Source: an uncultured Rikenellaceae bacterium
GTDB taxonomy: Bacteria; Bacteroidota; Bacteroidia; Bacteroidales; Rikenellaceae
Assembly: GCA_947054185.1 (NCBI GenBank)
Contig: CAMRVW010000105.1
Location: 1 to 6,976 of the forward strand
Length of the DNA stretch: 6,976 bases
Reading direction: 5' to 3'
The notes under the pieces were generated by a model that did no database searches, was not told where the DNA came from, and worked only from the letters and a program-made list of their open reading frames with translations. The stretch's first letter is position 1; every line of letters starts with the position of its first letter. The translations under genes were made by a program, and so were the position numbers. This document shows, one piece after another, positions 1 through 6,007 of this stretch.

Positions 1-192
1 GTTGGGCACGTTCTCAATCCAGTGAAACACATAACAGTCCACCTTACGATAACGAAACAAGGCCAATAGCGGATTACGCGCAGCTCTCCCCACCAACGTA
101 ACTCCGGCCCCGGCAAGCGAACGACAAAAATCATCGATATAGCCGTTATCATAATCTCCCCGCCTCTGCAAAGGATAAACACACACTCTCAT
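1..192 (-). CDS. Probable glycosyltransferase, N-terminal 64 residues only
   Basis: This gene runs off the left edge, so only the first 64 codons are visible. It starts at the ATG whose complement lies at 190-192. The protein begins MRVCVYPLQRRGDYDNGYID and later reads YRKVDCYVFHWIENVPN. A short opening beta strand, an early Asp/Asn-Gly-Tyr segment and a 'D-x-Y-x-FHWIEN' strand about 55 residues in are the pattern of GT-B glycosyltransferase N-terminal domains in Bacteroidales polysaccharide biosynthesis. The nucleotide-sugar-binding C-terminal half is outside the window, so donor and acceptor cannot be named. There is no signal peptide, consistent with a cytoplasmic enzyme. The tRNA-Glu terminator lies just upstream. 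The best promoter candidate, TTGCTTTG on the minus strand near 216-223, is imperfect and lacks a good -33 box. Glycosyltransferase is an inference from a short fragment. Confidence 0.5.
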   Translation of the reverse strand, partial: MRVCVYPLQRRGDYDNGYIDDFCRSLAGAGVTLVGRAARNPLLALFRYRKVDCYVFHWIENVPN

Positions 193-249
193 ACCTCACC
201 GTTCAAATGCCGCCATACAAAGCAAACAGACTGATTGTCAATCACATAA

Positions 250-281
250 AATAAAAAACCGACACCTTTTCAGCATCGGTT
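250..281 (-). terminator. Intrinsic terminator of tRNA-Glu
   Basis: Read on the minus strand, AACCGATGC pairs with GTGTCGGTT (9 pairs, two of them G-T) around the 7-base loop TGAAAAG, and the stem runs into TTTTATTTT. It begins 5 bases after the tRNA 3' end, so it most likely ends the tRNA transcript and separates it from the glycosyltransferase gene. Confidence 0.8.
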
Positions 282-286
282 TCAAG

Positions 287-358
287 TAGTCCGTAGGGGA
301 ATCGAACCCCTCTTGCAAGAATGAAAATCTTGAGTCCTAACCCCTAGACGAACGGACC
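287..358 (-). tRNA. tRNA-Glu (anticodon TTC)
   Basis: On the minus strand the cloverleaf folds fully. The acceptor stem is GGTCCGT with ACGGACT (first pair G-T). The D arm is GTCT...GGAC, the anticodon stem CAAGA/TCTTG holds the loop TTTTCAT, and the T arm is GGGGT/CCCT-type with the loop TTCGATTC. The loop places TTC at positions 34-36, which reads GAA/GAG glutamate codons. The discriminator base is A. The 3' CCA is not encoded, so it would be added after transcription. Total length is 72 bases. It stands alone with its own promoter upstream and terminator downstream. Confidence 0.96.
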
Positions 359-379
359 ATATTTGTTTCGTTTGCGATG

Positions 380-410
380 CAAAGGTAATTATAATTTTTA
401 TTCCTGCAAA
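380..410 (-). promoter_or_regulatory. Bacteroidota promoter for tRNA-Glu
   Basis: On the minus strand TTTG (407-410) is followed after 19 bases by TACCTTTG (380-387). This is an exact match to the Bacteroidota primary-sigma consensus (TTTG at -33, TAnnTTTG at -7). The start of transcription would fall about 15 bases before the mature tRNA 5' end. Confidence 0.85.
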
Positions 411-473
411 TTTTTATGTCACAATTAACTTATTTTTTCTCTCACAGCCACATTTCCTATAATATACAACCGA

Positions 474-502
474 TTGCATCTTCAATTTTTTTCATACATT
501 TG
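474..502 (+). promoter_or_regulatory. Bacteroidota promoter for the pabB-pabC operon
   Basis: TTG (474-476) lies 18 bases before TACATTTG (495-502), a full match to the TAnnTTTG -7 box. Transcription would start near 509, leaving a leader of roughly 20 bases before the pabB ATG at 532. That makes 532 the first start codon in the message and supports the chosen start. Confidence 0.75.
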
Positions 503-531
503 TCACATAAATCATAAAACTTCAACGGAAC

Positions 532-1518
532 ATGACCGAACTCAACCGAAAAGAGGCCATCGAGACGATAAACCGCCTCTCGCAACAAAAAGAGCCGTTT
601 ATATTTGTCATCGATTACGCCCGCGAACACGCCTATGTCAGCCCGCTGTCAGAGGTCGATCCCGCTGAAATGCTCTATGACTTCTGTGGCAACAGCAATG
701 CCGGCACACCGGAGGCCATCAACACAACAAAGGTTGAAATGAGCAGCTATCCGACAGATTACCAAAACTATAAAAAAGGCTTCGACATAGTGATGCGATC
801 TCTCGAAGAGGGCCACACATCACTTGTCAACTTCACATGCGCCACACCAGTCAAACTAAACATAGAGCTTAAAGAGCTGTTTTTCCGCACCAAAGCCATG
901 TACAGGCTCTGGATACGCGACCGCTTCACCGTCTTTTCTCCCGAAATATTCGTACGCATCGAGGGCGACAAAATAAGCTCATACCCCATGAAAGGCACCA
1001 TCGACGCCACCCTTGCCGATGCCGAGGAGCAGATAATGAACAACCCCAAAGAGATTGCCGAGCATGAGTCGGTGGTAAAACTGCTTTGCGACGATCTCCG
1101 CACAGTCGCAAACGACGTGACTGTCGAACGCTTCCGTTACATAGACCGACTCGATACCAACAAAGGGCCCATACTGCAAACCAGCTCTGAAATAGTCGGC
1201 ACACTGCCCCACGACCATAAAGCAAACCTCGGACGCATCATCTTCGACATGCTTCCCGGCGGCTCCATAGCGGGGTACCCCAAGGCCCAATCACTGAAGG
1301 TGATCGAAGAGGCCGAAAATTACAACCGCGGTTATTATACCGGCATCGCAGGTCTGTTCGACGGAGAAAATCTCGACAGCACCGTGCTTATCAGATACAT
1401 AGAGCAGACACCCGAGGGAACGGTATTCAAAAGCGGCGGCGGCATAACCGTCGACAGCAAACCCGAATCGGAGTATGACGAGATGATAAAAAAAGTCTAT
1501 ATCCCTGTAAATGAATAG
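532..1518 (+). CDS. pabB: Aminodeoxychorismate synthase component I (PabB), short form
   Basis: A 328-residue cytoplasmic enzyme of the chorismate-binding (MST) family. With ammonia from the glutaminase PabA, PabB aminates chorismate to 4-amino-4-deoxychorismate, the first step toward p-aminobenzoate and folate. The key clue is PMKGT at residues 152-156: a lysine here (K154) is the mark of PabB (PIKGT), whereas anthranilate synthase TrpE has alanine (PIAGT). Other family blocks are LPGGSIAGYPK (241-251), an IRYIEQ strand (287-292) and SGGGITVDSKPESEYDE (301-317). The usual 'AEHLMIVDLLRNDL' block appears as AEHESVVKLLCDDL (176-189), with the glutamate E177 kept but the Asp and the Arg-Asn pair changed. 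At 328 residues it lacks most of the N-terminal domain of the roughly 450-residue E. coli enzyme, as short Bacteroidales forms do. It overlaps pabC by 8 bases, implying co-translation. PabA is not in the window. Confidence 0.88.
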   Translation: MTELNRKEAIETINRLSQQKEPFIFVIDYAREHAYVSPLSEVDPAEMLYDFCGNSNAGTPEAINTTKVEMSSYPTDYQNYKKGFDIVMRSLEEGHTSLVNFTCATPVKLNIELKELFFRTKAMYRLWIRDRFTVFSPEIFVRIEGDKISSYPMKGTIDATLADAEEQIMNNPKEIAEHESVVKLLCDDLRTVANDVTVERFRYIDRLDTNKGPILQTSSEIVGTLPHDHKANLGRIIFDMLPGGSIAGYPKAQSLKVIEEAENYNRGYYTGIAGLFDGENLDSTVLIRYIEQTPEGTVFKSGGGITVDSKPESEYDEMIKKVYIPVNE

Positions 1519-2110
1519 CTTCATCGAAACCATATCCATCAAGGAGGGGATGGCTCCCATGCTCGACCTCCACTGCGAACGTCTCAACCGAACGCGAGCC
1601 GAGGTATTCGGCCTCAGCGACAGGATAGAGCTTGGCGAACACATCACCCTTGCAGATGGTCCGGGCACAATCAAATGCCGTGTGGTGTACGGCGAAACTA
1701 TCGAATCGGTAAGTTACTCGCCATACACCATGCGCCCTGTCGGCTCACTCATGGCCGTGCGCCACGACGACATCACATACCGCCATAAGAGCACAGACCG
1801 CACCCACCTCGCCCGACTGACAGAACTGCGCGGCGGATGCGACGACATCATCATAATACGCCGCGGACTGGTCACCGACACCTCGATATGCAATGTCGCC
1901 CTTTTCGACGGCACACGGTGGCTCACCCCCTCAAAGCCGCTTCTGCAAGGTGTCAGGCGCGCCTCTCTTCTTGCCGACGGACTCATAAGCGAATGTGACA
2001 TCACCACCGACGAACTGTGCAATTTTGAAAAAATAGCACTCTTCAACGGCATGATAGAATTTGGCGAACTGGTCTTGGACATCGGCTGCATAGACACCTC
2101 CGGACTATAA
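1511..2110 (+). CDS. pabC: Aminotransferase class IV, probable 4-amino-4-deoxychorismate lyase (PabC)
   Basis: A 199-residue PLP-dependent fold-type IV protein. PabC removes pyruvate from 4-amino-4-deoxychorismate to give p-aminobenzoate. The protein opens with FIETISIKEG and a conserved LHCERLNRTR helix (20-29). The expected PLP lysine is K93 in YRHKSTDR. RRGLVTDTSICNVALFDG (117-134) matches the family's 'G-x-[ED]-T-S-x-x-N' block, with aspartate D123 where many members have glutamate. LTPSKPLLQGVRRASLL (138-154) matches the 'TPPLxxGILxGxxR' phosphate-binding region. It is well short of the 269 residues of E. coli PabC, missing mainly part of the N-terminal domain. Its ATG lies inside the end of pabB (ATGAATAG, overlap 1511-1518). 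Branched-chain or D-amino-acid aminotransferases share the fold, but coupling to pabB makes PabC the best reading. No clear terminator follows it. Confidence 0.82.
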   Translation: MNSFIETISIKEGMAPMLDLHCERLNRTRAEVFGLSDRIELGEHITLADGPGTIKCRVVYGETIESVSYSPYTMRPVGSLMAVRHDDITYRHKSTDRTHLARLTELRGGCDDIIIIRRGLVTDTSICNVALFDGTRWLTPSKPLLQGVRRASLLADGLISECDITTDELCNFEKIALFNGMIEFGELVLDIGCIDTSGL

Positions 2111-2146
2111 CACACCTGCCCGAAGAATAAATACAAAGCCTAATGA

Positions 2147-2166
2147 TTGTTTTTCAGGAAAAACAA
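2147..2166. repeat. Perfect 9+9 dyad inside the promoter, possible operator
   Basis: TTGTTTTTC (2147-2155) and GAAAAACAA (2158-2166) are perfect reverse complements separated by AG. The left arm contains the -33 TTG, and the right arm ends two bases before the -7 box. A symmetric site filling the space between the two promoter boxes is a classic repressor position. It could also be a weak stem ending the pabB-pabC message, but it has no G/C clamp and no following T-run. Confidence 0.45.
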
Positions 2167-2176
2167 GCTATCTTTG
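2147..2176 (+). promoter_or_regulatory. Bacteroidota promoter for the Cys/Arg/Asn-rich exported protein
   Basis: TTG (2147-2149) and TATCTTTG (2169-2176) are spaced by 19 bases, an exact fit to the phylum consensus. Transcription would start near 2183, downstream of the ATG at 2143. The in-frame extension from 2143 is therefore excluded, and the ATG at 2227 is the start. Confidence 0.8.
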
Positions 2177-2226
2177 CAGCAGTTCGAAACAGATATCCGA
2201 AGCACTTAGACATAAAACCGAATAAC

Positions 2227-2667
2227 ATGAAAAAGTTTTTGTTTTTCTTGTCTGCCGCTCTCTTTTTCTGCGGCTGCAACGACCTCGAAGCATCGACATA
2301 CCCGGAAATAAACGCTTCGAGCGCACGTTACACCTCATATAAGGGGCTGTCGCACAATGGCCCTGGCCGATACAATCACGGCTATGACAGAGGCGACGAC
2401 CATTATTACAACCGCCACAATTACCGCCACAGCCGTTCATACAATTCAAGAGACCGGCAACATTGCCGTCCCTGCGATTACAACCATTCACAGTGTGACA
2501 GAGCAAGTCGCTGTAATTCAGAGTGTCCGCAAGAGTGCCGCCCTCAGGAATGCAACAACCGCCGGCAATATTGCCATGCCGACCGTCAGCAAAACTGCAA
2601 TTACAACCGTCCGCAGAACCGCTATAACAACAATCGCAGAGGCGGCTGCCGACAGAGATGCTTCTAA
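2227..2667 (+). CDS. Small exported Arg/Asn/Tyr/Cys-rich protein, probable lipoprotein, unknown function
   Basis: A 146-residue protein I do not recognise. MKKFLFFLSAALFFCGC is a signal peptide: two lysines, then a hydrophobic run. C17 (context F-C-G-C-N-D) or C15 could be lipidated, but the lipobox is weak. Residues 18-41 are ordinary. From 42 to the end there is no Leu, Ile, Val, Met, Trp, Thr or Lys. That stretch holds about 20 Arg, 16 Asn, 11 Cys, 10 Tyr and 8 His in 105 residues. The cysteines lie at 80, 83, 90, 96, 100, 104, 109, 116, 124, 141 and 145, including a near-repeat PQEC-RPQEC (101-109). With no hydrophobic core, the mature part is probably disordered or held by disulfides or metal; Cys plus His would suit metal binding, but this is inference. 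It has its own promoter and terminator and stands alone. All basic residues being Arg (none Lys) is odd. Confidence 0.8.
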   Translation: MKKFLFFLSAALFFCGCNDLEASTYPEINASSARYTSYKGLSHNGPGRYNHGYDRGDDHYYNRHNYRHSRSYNSRDRQHCRPCDYNHSQCDRASRCNSECPQECRPQECNNRRQYCHADRQQNCNYNRPQNRYNNNRRGGCRQRCF

Positions 2668-2703
2668 GTTTCAGAAACATATTGCACTTGCATGGCTTGC
2701 AAT

Positions 2704-2736
2704 AAAAAGGAACGGCGTATTACCGTTCCTTTTTTT
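2704..2736. terminator. Intrinsic terminator, probably bidirectional
   Basis: GGAACGG (2709-2715) pairs with CCGTTCC (2723-2729) around CGTATTA. The stem is flanked by an A-run on the left (2704-2708) and a T-run on the right (2730-2736), which can add further A-T pairs. On the plus strand it ends the exported-protein message 40 bases after its stop. On the minus strand it sits just beyond the end of the GNAT remnant and would serve that strand too. Confidence 0.9.
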
Positions 2737-2738
2737 AT

Positions 2739-3055
2739 TCACACCGCCCTGCCCCTCAAAAACAGTTGATGATAATGCACTGCACCACAGATATTTTTAG
2801 ACGCATTCGCAAGGAATTCCATTACCATGCAAGCACCCGACTGCATGTCAAAAGGAAATTTCACTTCAATACAGTCATCCGACTCTGCTCTGCCACCAAC
2901 GACAACTCGGGCACAAAACCACCCGACCGACGAATGCGTTCGACCAAAAAATGTTCCCTGTGGTCACTCTCCTCCATAGTCGCAAAGGCCGACTCTATCA
3001 ACGCGAAAACACACGGAAAGTCACTCTCTTGCTCTTTTCTGACAATCACATTCAT
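2739..3055 (-). pseudogene. GNAT N-acetyltransferase remnant with internal deletion and frame change
   Basis: Two pieces of one GNAT protein remain. From the ATG at 3055 the first frame reads MNVIVRKEQESDFPCVFALI, then DHREHFLVERIRRS and GFVPELSLVAEQ. This is the N-terminal part of a common acetyltransferase family of about 170 residues. It stops early, after 64 codons, at 2861-2863. In a different minus-strand frame the DNA then reads IEVKFPFDM, CMVMEFLANA and ICGAVHYHQLF, ending at a TGA at 2739-2741. This matches that family's C-terminal end ('FPFD..CMALEL..AL.G..G.V.Y...F'). The middle, roughly 70-90 residues including the acetyl-CoA-binding Q/R-x-x-G-x-G/A motif, is absent. The join lies near 2873-2895. 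No promoter of its own is visible, and the mannosidase terminator sits directly upstream. The product would be inactive. The family match is from recognition, not a search. Confidence 0.75.
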
Positions 3056-3066
3056 AACATATCCTC

Positions 3067-3104
3067 AAAAAAGGCACCGCCGGCAACATGCCAACGATGC
3101 CTTT
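3067..3104 (-). terminator. Strong intrinsic terminator of the beta-mannosidase gene
   Basis: On the minus strand the 16-base arms at 3089-3104 and 3070-3085 pair along their whole length, with three G-T pairs, around the 3-base loop TGT. A T-run follows (complement of 3067-3072). It starts about 20 bases after the mannosidase stop codon and lies between that gene and the GNAT remnant, so the two were probably never one transcript. Confidence 0.9.
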
Positions 3105-3123
3105 GCCATTCGACAAACAGGCC

Positions 3124-5754
3124 TTAACGCCCCTTGCCGTGTTTTACGATTATATCGTTCAGATTGGTCAACCTATACTCCACATTGGCATCATTGTCAT
3201 CAAAGTGAAGCACCACCGACTTCTCCTCCCCGGGCAACATATCGAAATATGCGTCAGAGGCATTGTCAGACTGACGCAAATCGGTCTCTATGAACAAGGC
3301 CTTGACAAAGTTACCCGCTTTAAGAGTAATCTTCCTGCCATCGGCACATTTTTCAACTGAGACTATCTCAATGTCGGCCTCGGGGAAATCCATATCCTTG
3401 TAAGGCAAAAAGCACATGACATCACGCATCTCAACCCCGTCTATAACGCCGTCAGCCACCAATATCACGTCAGCGGCATCGGCTCCGCCAAGCAACTCTT
3501 CAAACGAGGCGTCGAAAAGGCGCACCGAGCTGTTGGGGGCAATAGTGACATCGAAACGTTCGCTTTTAATGATGTCGCCGCCAAGGGTCATCAGGGTCAG
3601 GTCGTAATATCCGCTCTTCTGCTTCAACTCGTCGGTCACACCCCACAGCTCCACACGCCTGCTCTTGTCCTTGCGGTCGAACGAGAGTATGGTGGGGGCA
3701 AAACTGCGACGCGCAAAATATTGAAGTGCCTTATATCCGAACGGATAATCCATGCTCGACCACGATGTCACCGGCCAACAGTCGTTCATCTGCCAATAGA
3801 TGCTTCCCATCGTGAAAGGCCTGTTGCGCCTGTGTCCCTCCATTGCCACCCTTATGCCGTCGGCCTGCACCAACTGAGACAGATAAATATATACGGGCAG
3901 CGAGTCGACCACCGGCACCTCACGCGCCATGTAATCCCTTATGACACGATAGCCCTTGGCATTCTTCTGATGCACTGCAAAGGGGTCGTTCTCAGGCGAG
4001 CGCACCTCCACACCGGCGGGCACTTTAAGGTTCATGGCCGTATAATCATAGGCCATATCGTCAGGCGTGAGCCACTCAAGCCATGTCGCGTAATTGGCAA
4101 GCGACTCATGCCCATACTCGTTAGAGAAACGTCCGGGCTTCTCTTTATATACAGTGAAGGGCTCTTCGCCATGGAACACGCCCCAGTAATGGGTGTCACC
4201 CTCAAACTGCGAACGGCGATCGCCCCAGCCGTAAAGCGGCGACGAGGGGTGATAGCCACGTGTGGTGTCCTCCCGAGCCAAAACGCCCGGTATCACCTCG
4301 TCGAAGAAAAGGTCGTCAATGCCTTTGCGTATCGCGCGTGTCTGCTCGTCGGTCCAGGGGAAGCGCTTCTTGTTCTCCTTATAACCCCAGCGGTGCCATG
4401 CCTCGTCCACCTCGTTGTTACCGCACCACAGAGCCAATGACGGATGGTTACGCAGACGACGCACATTGTCGCGAGCCTCACGGCGCACACTGTCATAGAA
4501 ATCGTCATCCCACGGATAAAAGGCGCAGGCAAAGGGGAAATCCTGCCAAACGAGTATGCCGAGGCTGTCGCAGGCGTTGTAAAAATCGTCACTCTCATAT
4601 ATGCCGCCGCCCCACACTCGCAACATGTTCATGTTAGACTCTGCCGCTATCTCGGACATACGACGGTATCTCTCGGGCGTAACCTCGGGCAGGAACATAT
4701 CCTGAGGTATCACATTGGCCCCCTTCATGAAGAGAGGCTCGCCGTTGACCTCAAAGAGGAAACTCTCGCCCATCGCATCTTTCTCTCGCACCAACTTCAC
4801 CGTGCGCACACCTATCTTACGACTGTCCACCGATGCCGTGTGACCGTCTATCTTAAGGGTGGCGTCGACCTGATAGAGCTTGGGCAGCCCCTTACCCATG
4901 CCCGCCGGCCACCAATACTCGGGGTTCTCTATCGCAAAAGGCACATCCACCTTATTCTTGCCCTTTTTGAAATCGGTCTCCACCGAGGTGCGAGCCTTGC
5001 CGCACTTTACAGAGACCACACCGTGACAGTCGGCAAGGGCATCGACGGTCACCGCCGCCACAAACTCAGCCTTCTGCGGTGACTGCGACAGCTCTATGTA
5101 ATGCACATTGTCTATGGCGGCATAGTTATAAGATTCCAAATATACCGGCTTCCATATACCTGCCGTCACAAAACGCGGGCCCCAGTCCCAACCGAAGTGA
5201 TACTGCGCCTTGCGGGTGAATACGCTGGCCGTACACTCGCCCTTGTCATTGTCGGCGGGCAGCTTGGGATATTTTTTCGACATCCGGCACCCTATCTGAT
5301 AGGCCGACAAGAAACGCACCCTCAAGTGGTTGACACCCTCTTTGACGATGCCCTTGACCGGCACACGCCAGGTGACGAACATGTTGTCGGCCTTGAGTAT
5401 CAACGAGTCGTTAAGATATACGTGCGCATAGGTGTCCAACCCCTCGAAACACAACGACAACGACCCTGCATACAACTGCTCCTGCGTCGGTGTGAATGTG
5501 GTGCGATAGTCCCACTCCTCGTTTTCTATCCACTGCAAACGGCTCTCGTTGACAGAGTAATAGGGATTGTCTATCAGCTTGTTGCGATAAAGATCGGTAT
5601 GCACGACTCCCGGCACCGTGGCAGGATACCACTCGTCGGAACCCACGCGACAAAACTGCCACCCGCCATCTAACGATGTGAGTGTGTAATCGACATCGCC
5701 ACCGCACGAAAGCAGTGATAACGACGCCAAAAGAGCAAACAATATCTTCTTCAT
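3124..5754 (-). CDS. Beta-mannosidase, glycoside hydrolase family 2, exported lipoprotein
   Basis: An 876-residue enzyme that should remove terminal non-reducing beta-mannose from beta-mannosides (manno-oligosaccharides or the N-glycan core Man-beta-GlcNAc) with retention. MKKILFALLASLSLLSC is a lipoprotein signal with lipobox LLS-C17, placing it on the periplasmic or outer face of a membrane. Then follow the sugar-binding jelly roll (about 25-210, with YHFGWDWGPRF at 185-195), an Ig-like domain (about 215-320), the TIM barrel (about 330-680) and C-terminal beta domains. Catalytic motifs are WCGNNE (443-448, acid/base E448) and RFSNEYG (542-548, nucleophile E546). MLRVWGGG (377-384) and SIYWQMNDCWPVTSWSSMDY (651-670) are mannosidase hallmarks. 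Length matches B. thetaiotaomicron BtMan2A-type enzymes. An in-frame ATG eight codons upstream would only put an untypical MKCYNRLI before the signal peptide. No SusC/SusD or other sugar-use genes are near, so it looks like a single-gene unit. Confidence 0.92.
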   Translation of the reverse strand: MKKILFALLASLSLLSCGGDVDYTLTSLDGGWQFCRVGSDEWYPATVPGVVHTDLYRNKLIDNPYYSVNESRLQWIENEEWDYRTTFTPTQEQLYAGSLSLCFEGLDTYAHVYLNDSLILKADNMFVTWRVPVKGIVKEGVNHLRVRFLSAYQIGCRMSKKYPKLPADNDKGECTASVFTRKAQYHFGWDWGPRFVTAGIWKPVYLESYNYAAIDNVHYIELSQSPQKAEFVAAVTVDALADCHGVVSVKCGKARTSVETDFKKGKNKVDVPFAIENPEYWWPAGMGKGLPKLYQVDATLKIDGHTASVDSRKIGVRTVKLVREKDAMGESFLFEVNGEPLFMKGANVIPQDMFLPEVTPERYRRMSEIAAESNMNMLRVWGGGIYESDDFYNACDSLGILVWQDFPFACAFYPWDDDFYDSVRREARDNVRRLRNHPSLALWCGNNEVDEAWHRWGYKENKKRFPWTDEQTRAIRKGIDDLFFDEVIPGVLAREDTTRGYHPSSPLYGWGDRRSQFEGDTHYWGVFHGEEPFTVYKEKPGRFSNEYGHESLANYATWLEWLTPDDMAYDYTAMNLKVPAGVEVRSPENDPFAVHQKNAKGYRVIRDYMAREVPVVDSLPVYIYLSQLVQADGIRVAMEGHRRNRPFTMGSIYWQMNDCWPVTSWSSMDYPFGYKALQYFARRSFAPTILSFDRKDKSRRVELWGVTDELKQKSGYYDLTLMTLGGDIIKSERFDVTIAPNSSVRLFDASFEELLGGADAADVILVADGVIDGVEMRDVMCFLPYKDMDFPEADIEIVSVEKCADGRKITLKAGNFVKALFIETDLRQSDNASDAYFDMLPGEEKSVVLHFDDNDANVEYRLTNLNDIIVKHGKGR

Positions 5755-5803
5755 TATTAATCGGTTATAACATTTCACGCCGACATATCGCCGGCACTTG
5801 CCA

Positions 5804-5834
5804 CAAAGATAACAATTTACCCGCTAATAAACAA
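5804..5834 (-). promoter_or_regulatory. Bacteroidota promoter for beta-mannosidase
   Basis: On the minus strand TTG (5832-5834) lies 20 bases before TATCTTTG (5804-5811). Transcription would begin near 5797, giving a leader of about 43 bases before the ATG at 5754. Confidence 0.75.
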
Positions 5835-5846
5835 TCGGGGCCCCGA
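5835..5846. repeat. 12-bp GC-rich palindrome abutting the mannosidase -33 box
   Basis: TCGGGGCCCCGA is a perfect palindrome whose left edge touches the -33 TTG of the mannosidase promoter. The surrounding intergenic DNA is AT-rich. A symmetric site directly upstream of -33 would suit an activator. No regulator gene is adjacent, so this rests on position and symmetry alone. Confidence 0.35.
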
Positions 5847-5918
5847 AAACGAGCATATATAACAAGGTACGACACCGCATGCCCCATCATCGGCATAAGA
5901 TGCGACGCACAATTTTCA

Positions 5919-5949
5919 TTTTCTTTTCCGCGAAAACTTATTATCTTTG
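5919..5949 (+). promoter_or_regulatory. Bacteroidota promoter for the DUF5606 gene
   Basis: TATCTTTG (5942-5949) is an exact -7 box. The -33 position holds TTTTC (5919-5923) rather than TTTG, so this half is weak. Transcription would start near 5956, about 50 bases before the ATG at 6008. This excludes the longer in-frame start at 5879, which lies upstream of the promoter. Confidence 0.65.
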
Positions 5950-6007
5950 CAAGATATTCGGCCTAAGGGTCGTACAGAGACATGATAATTCAAAACTTAC
6001 TAAAGAT

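Noticed and set aside
232..244. Small dyad TGATTG-T-CAATCA between the tRNA terminator and the glycosyltransferase
   Set aside because: Six-base arms are easily found by chance, and no well-formed promoter lies at a matching distance.
2143..2226. Upstream in-frame start for the Cys-rich protein
   Set aside because: The ATG at 2143 lies before the promoter boxes and would bury the MKKF signal peptide inside the protein.
2357..2800. 147-codon plus-strand frame overlapping the Cys-rich protein, rich in Thr, Ile and Ala
   Set aside because: It is the shifted frame of a repetitive AAC/CGC/TAC-rich gene, which avoids stops by composition. It begins inside the real gene, has no promoter or signal of its own, and runs through the terminator at 2704-2736.
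3721..5673. Several long plus-strand frames opposite the beta-mannosidase (for example 3721-4440, 4444-5082, 5101-5673)
   Set aside because: They are antisense shadows of a GC-rich coding gene that has complete family motifs. None shows a recognisable domain, promoter or signal peptide.
5879..6007. 43-codon N-terminal extension of the DUF5606 protein
   Set aside because: It overlaps the -7 box at 5942-5949, and the family N-terminus begins at MKLTEIL (6008).
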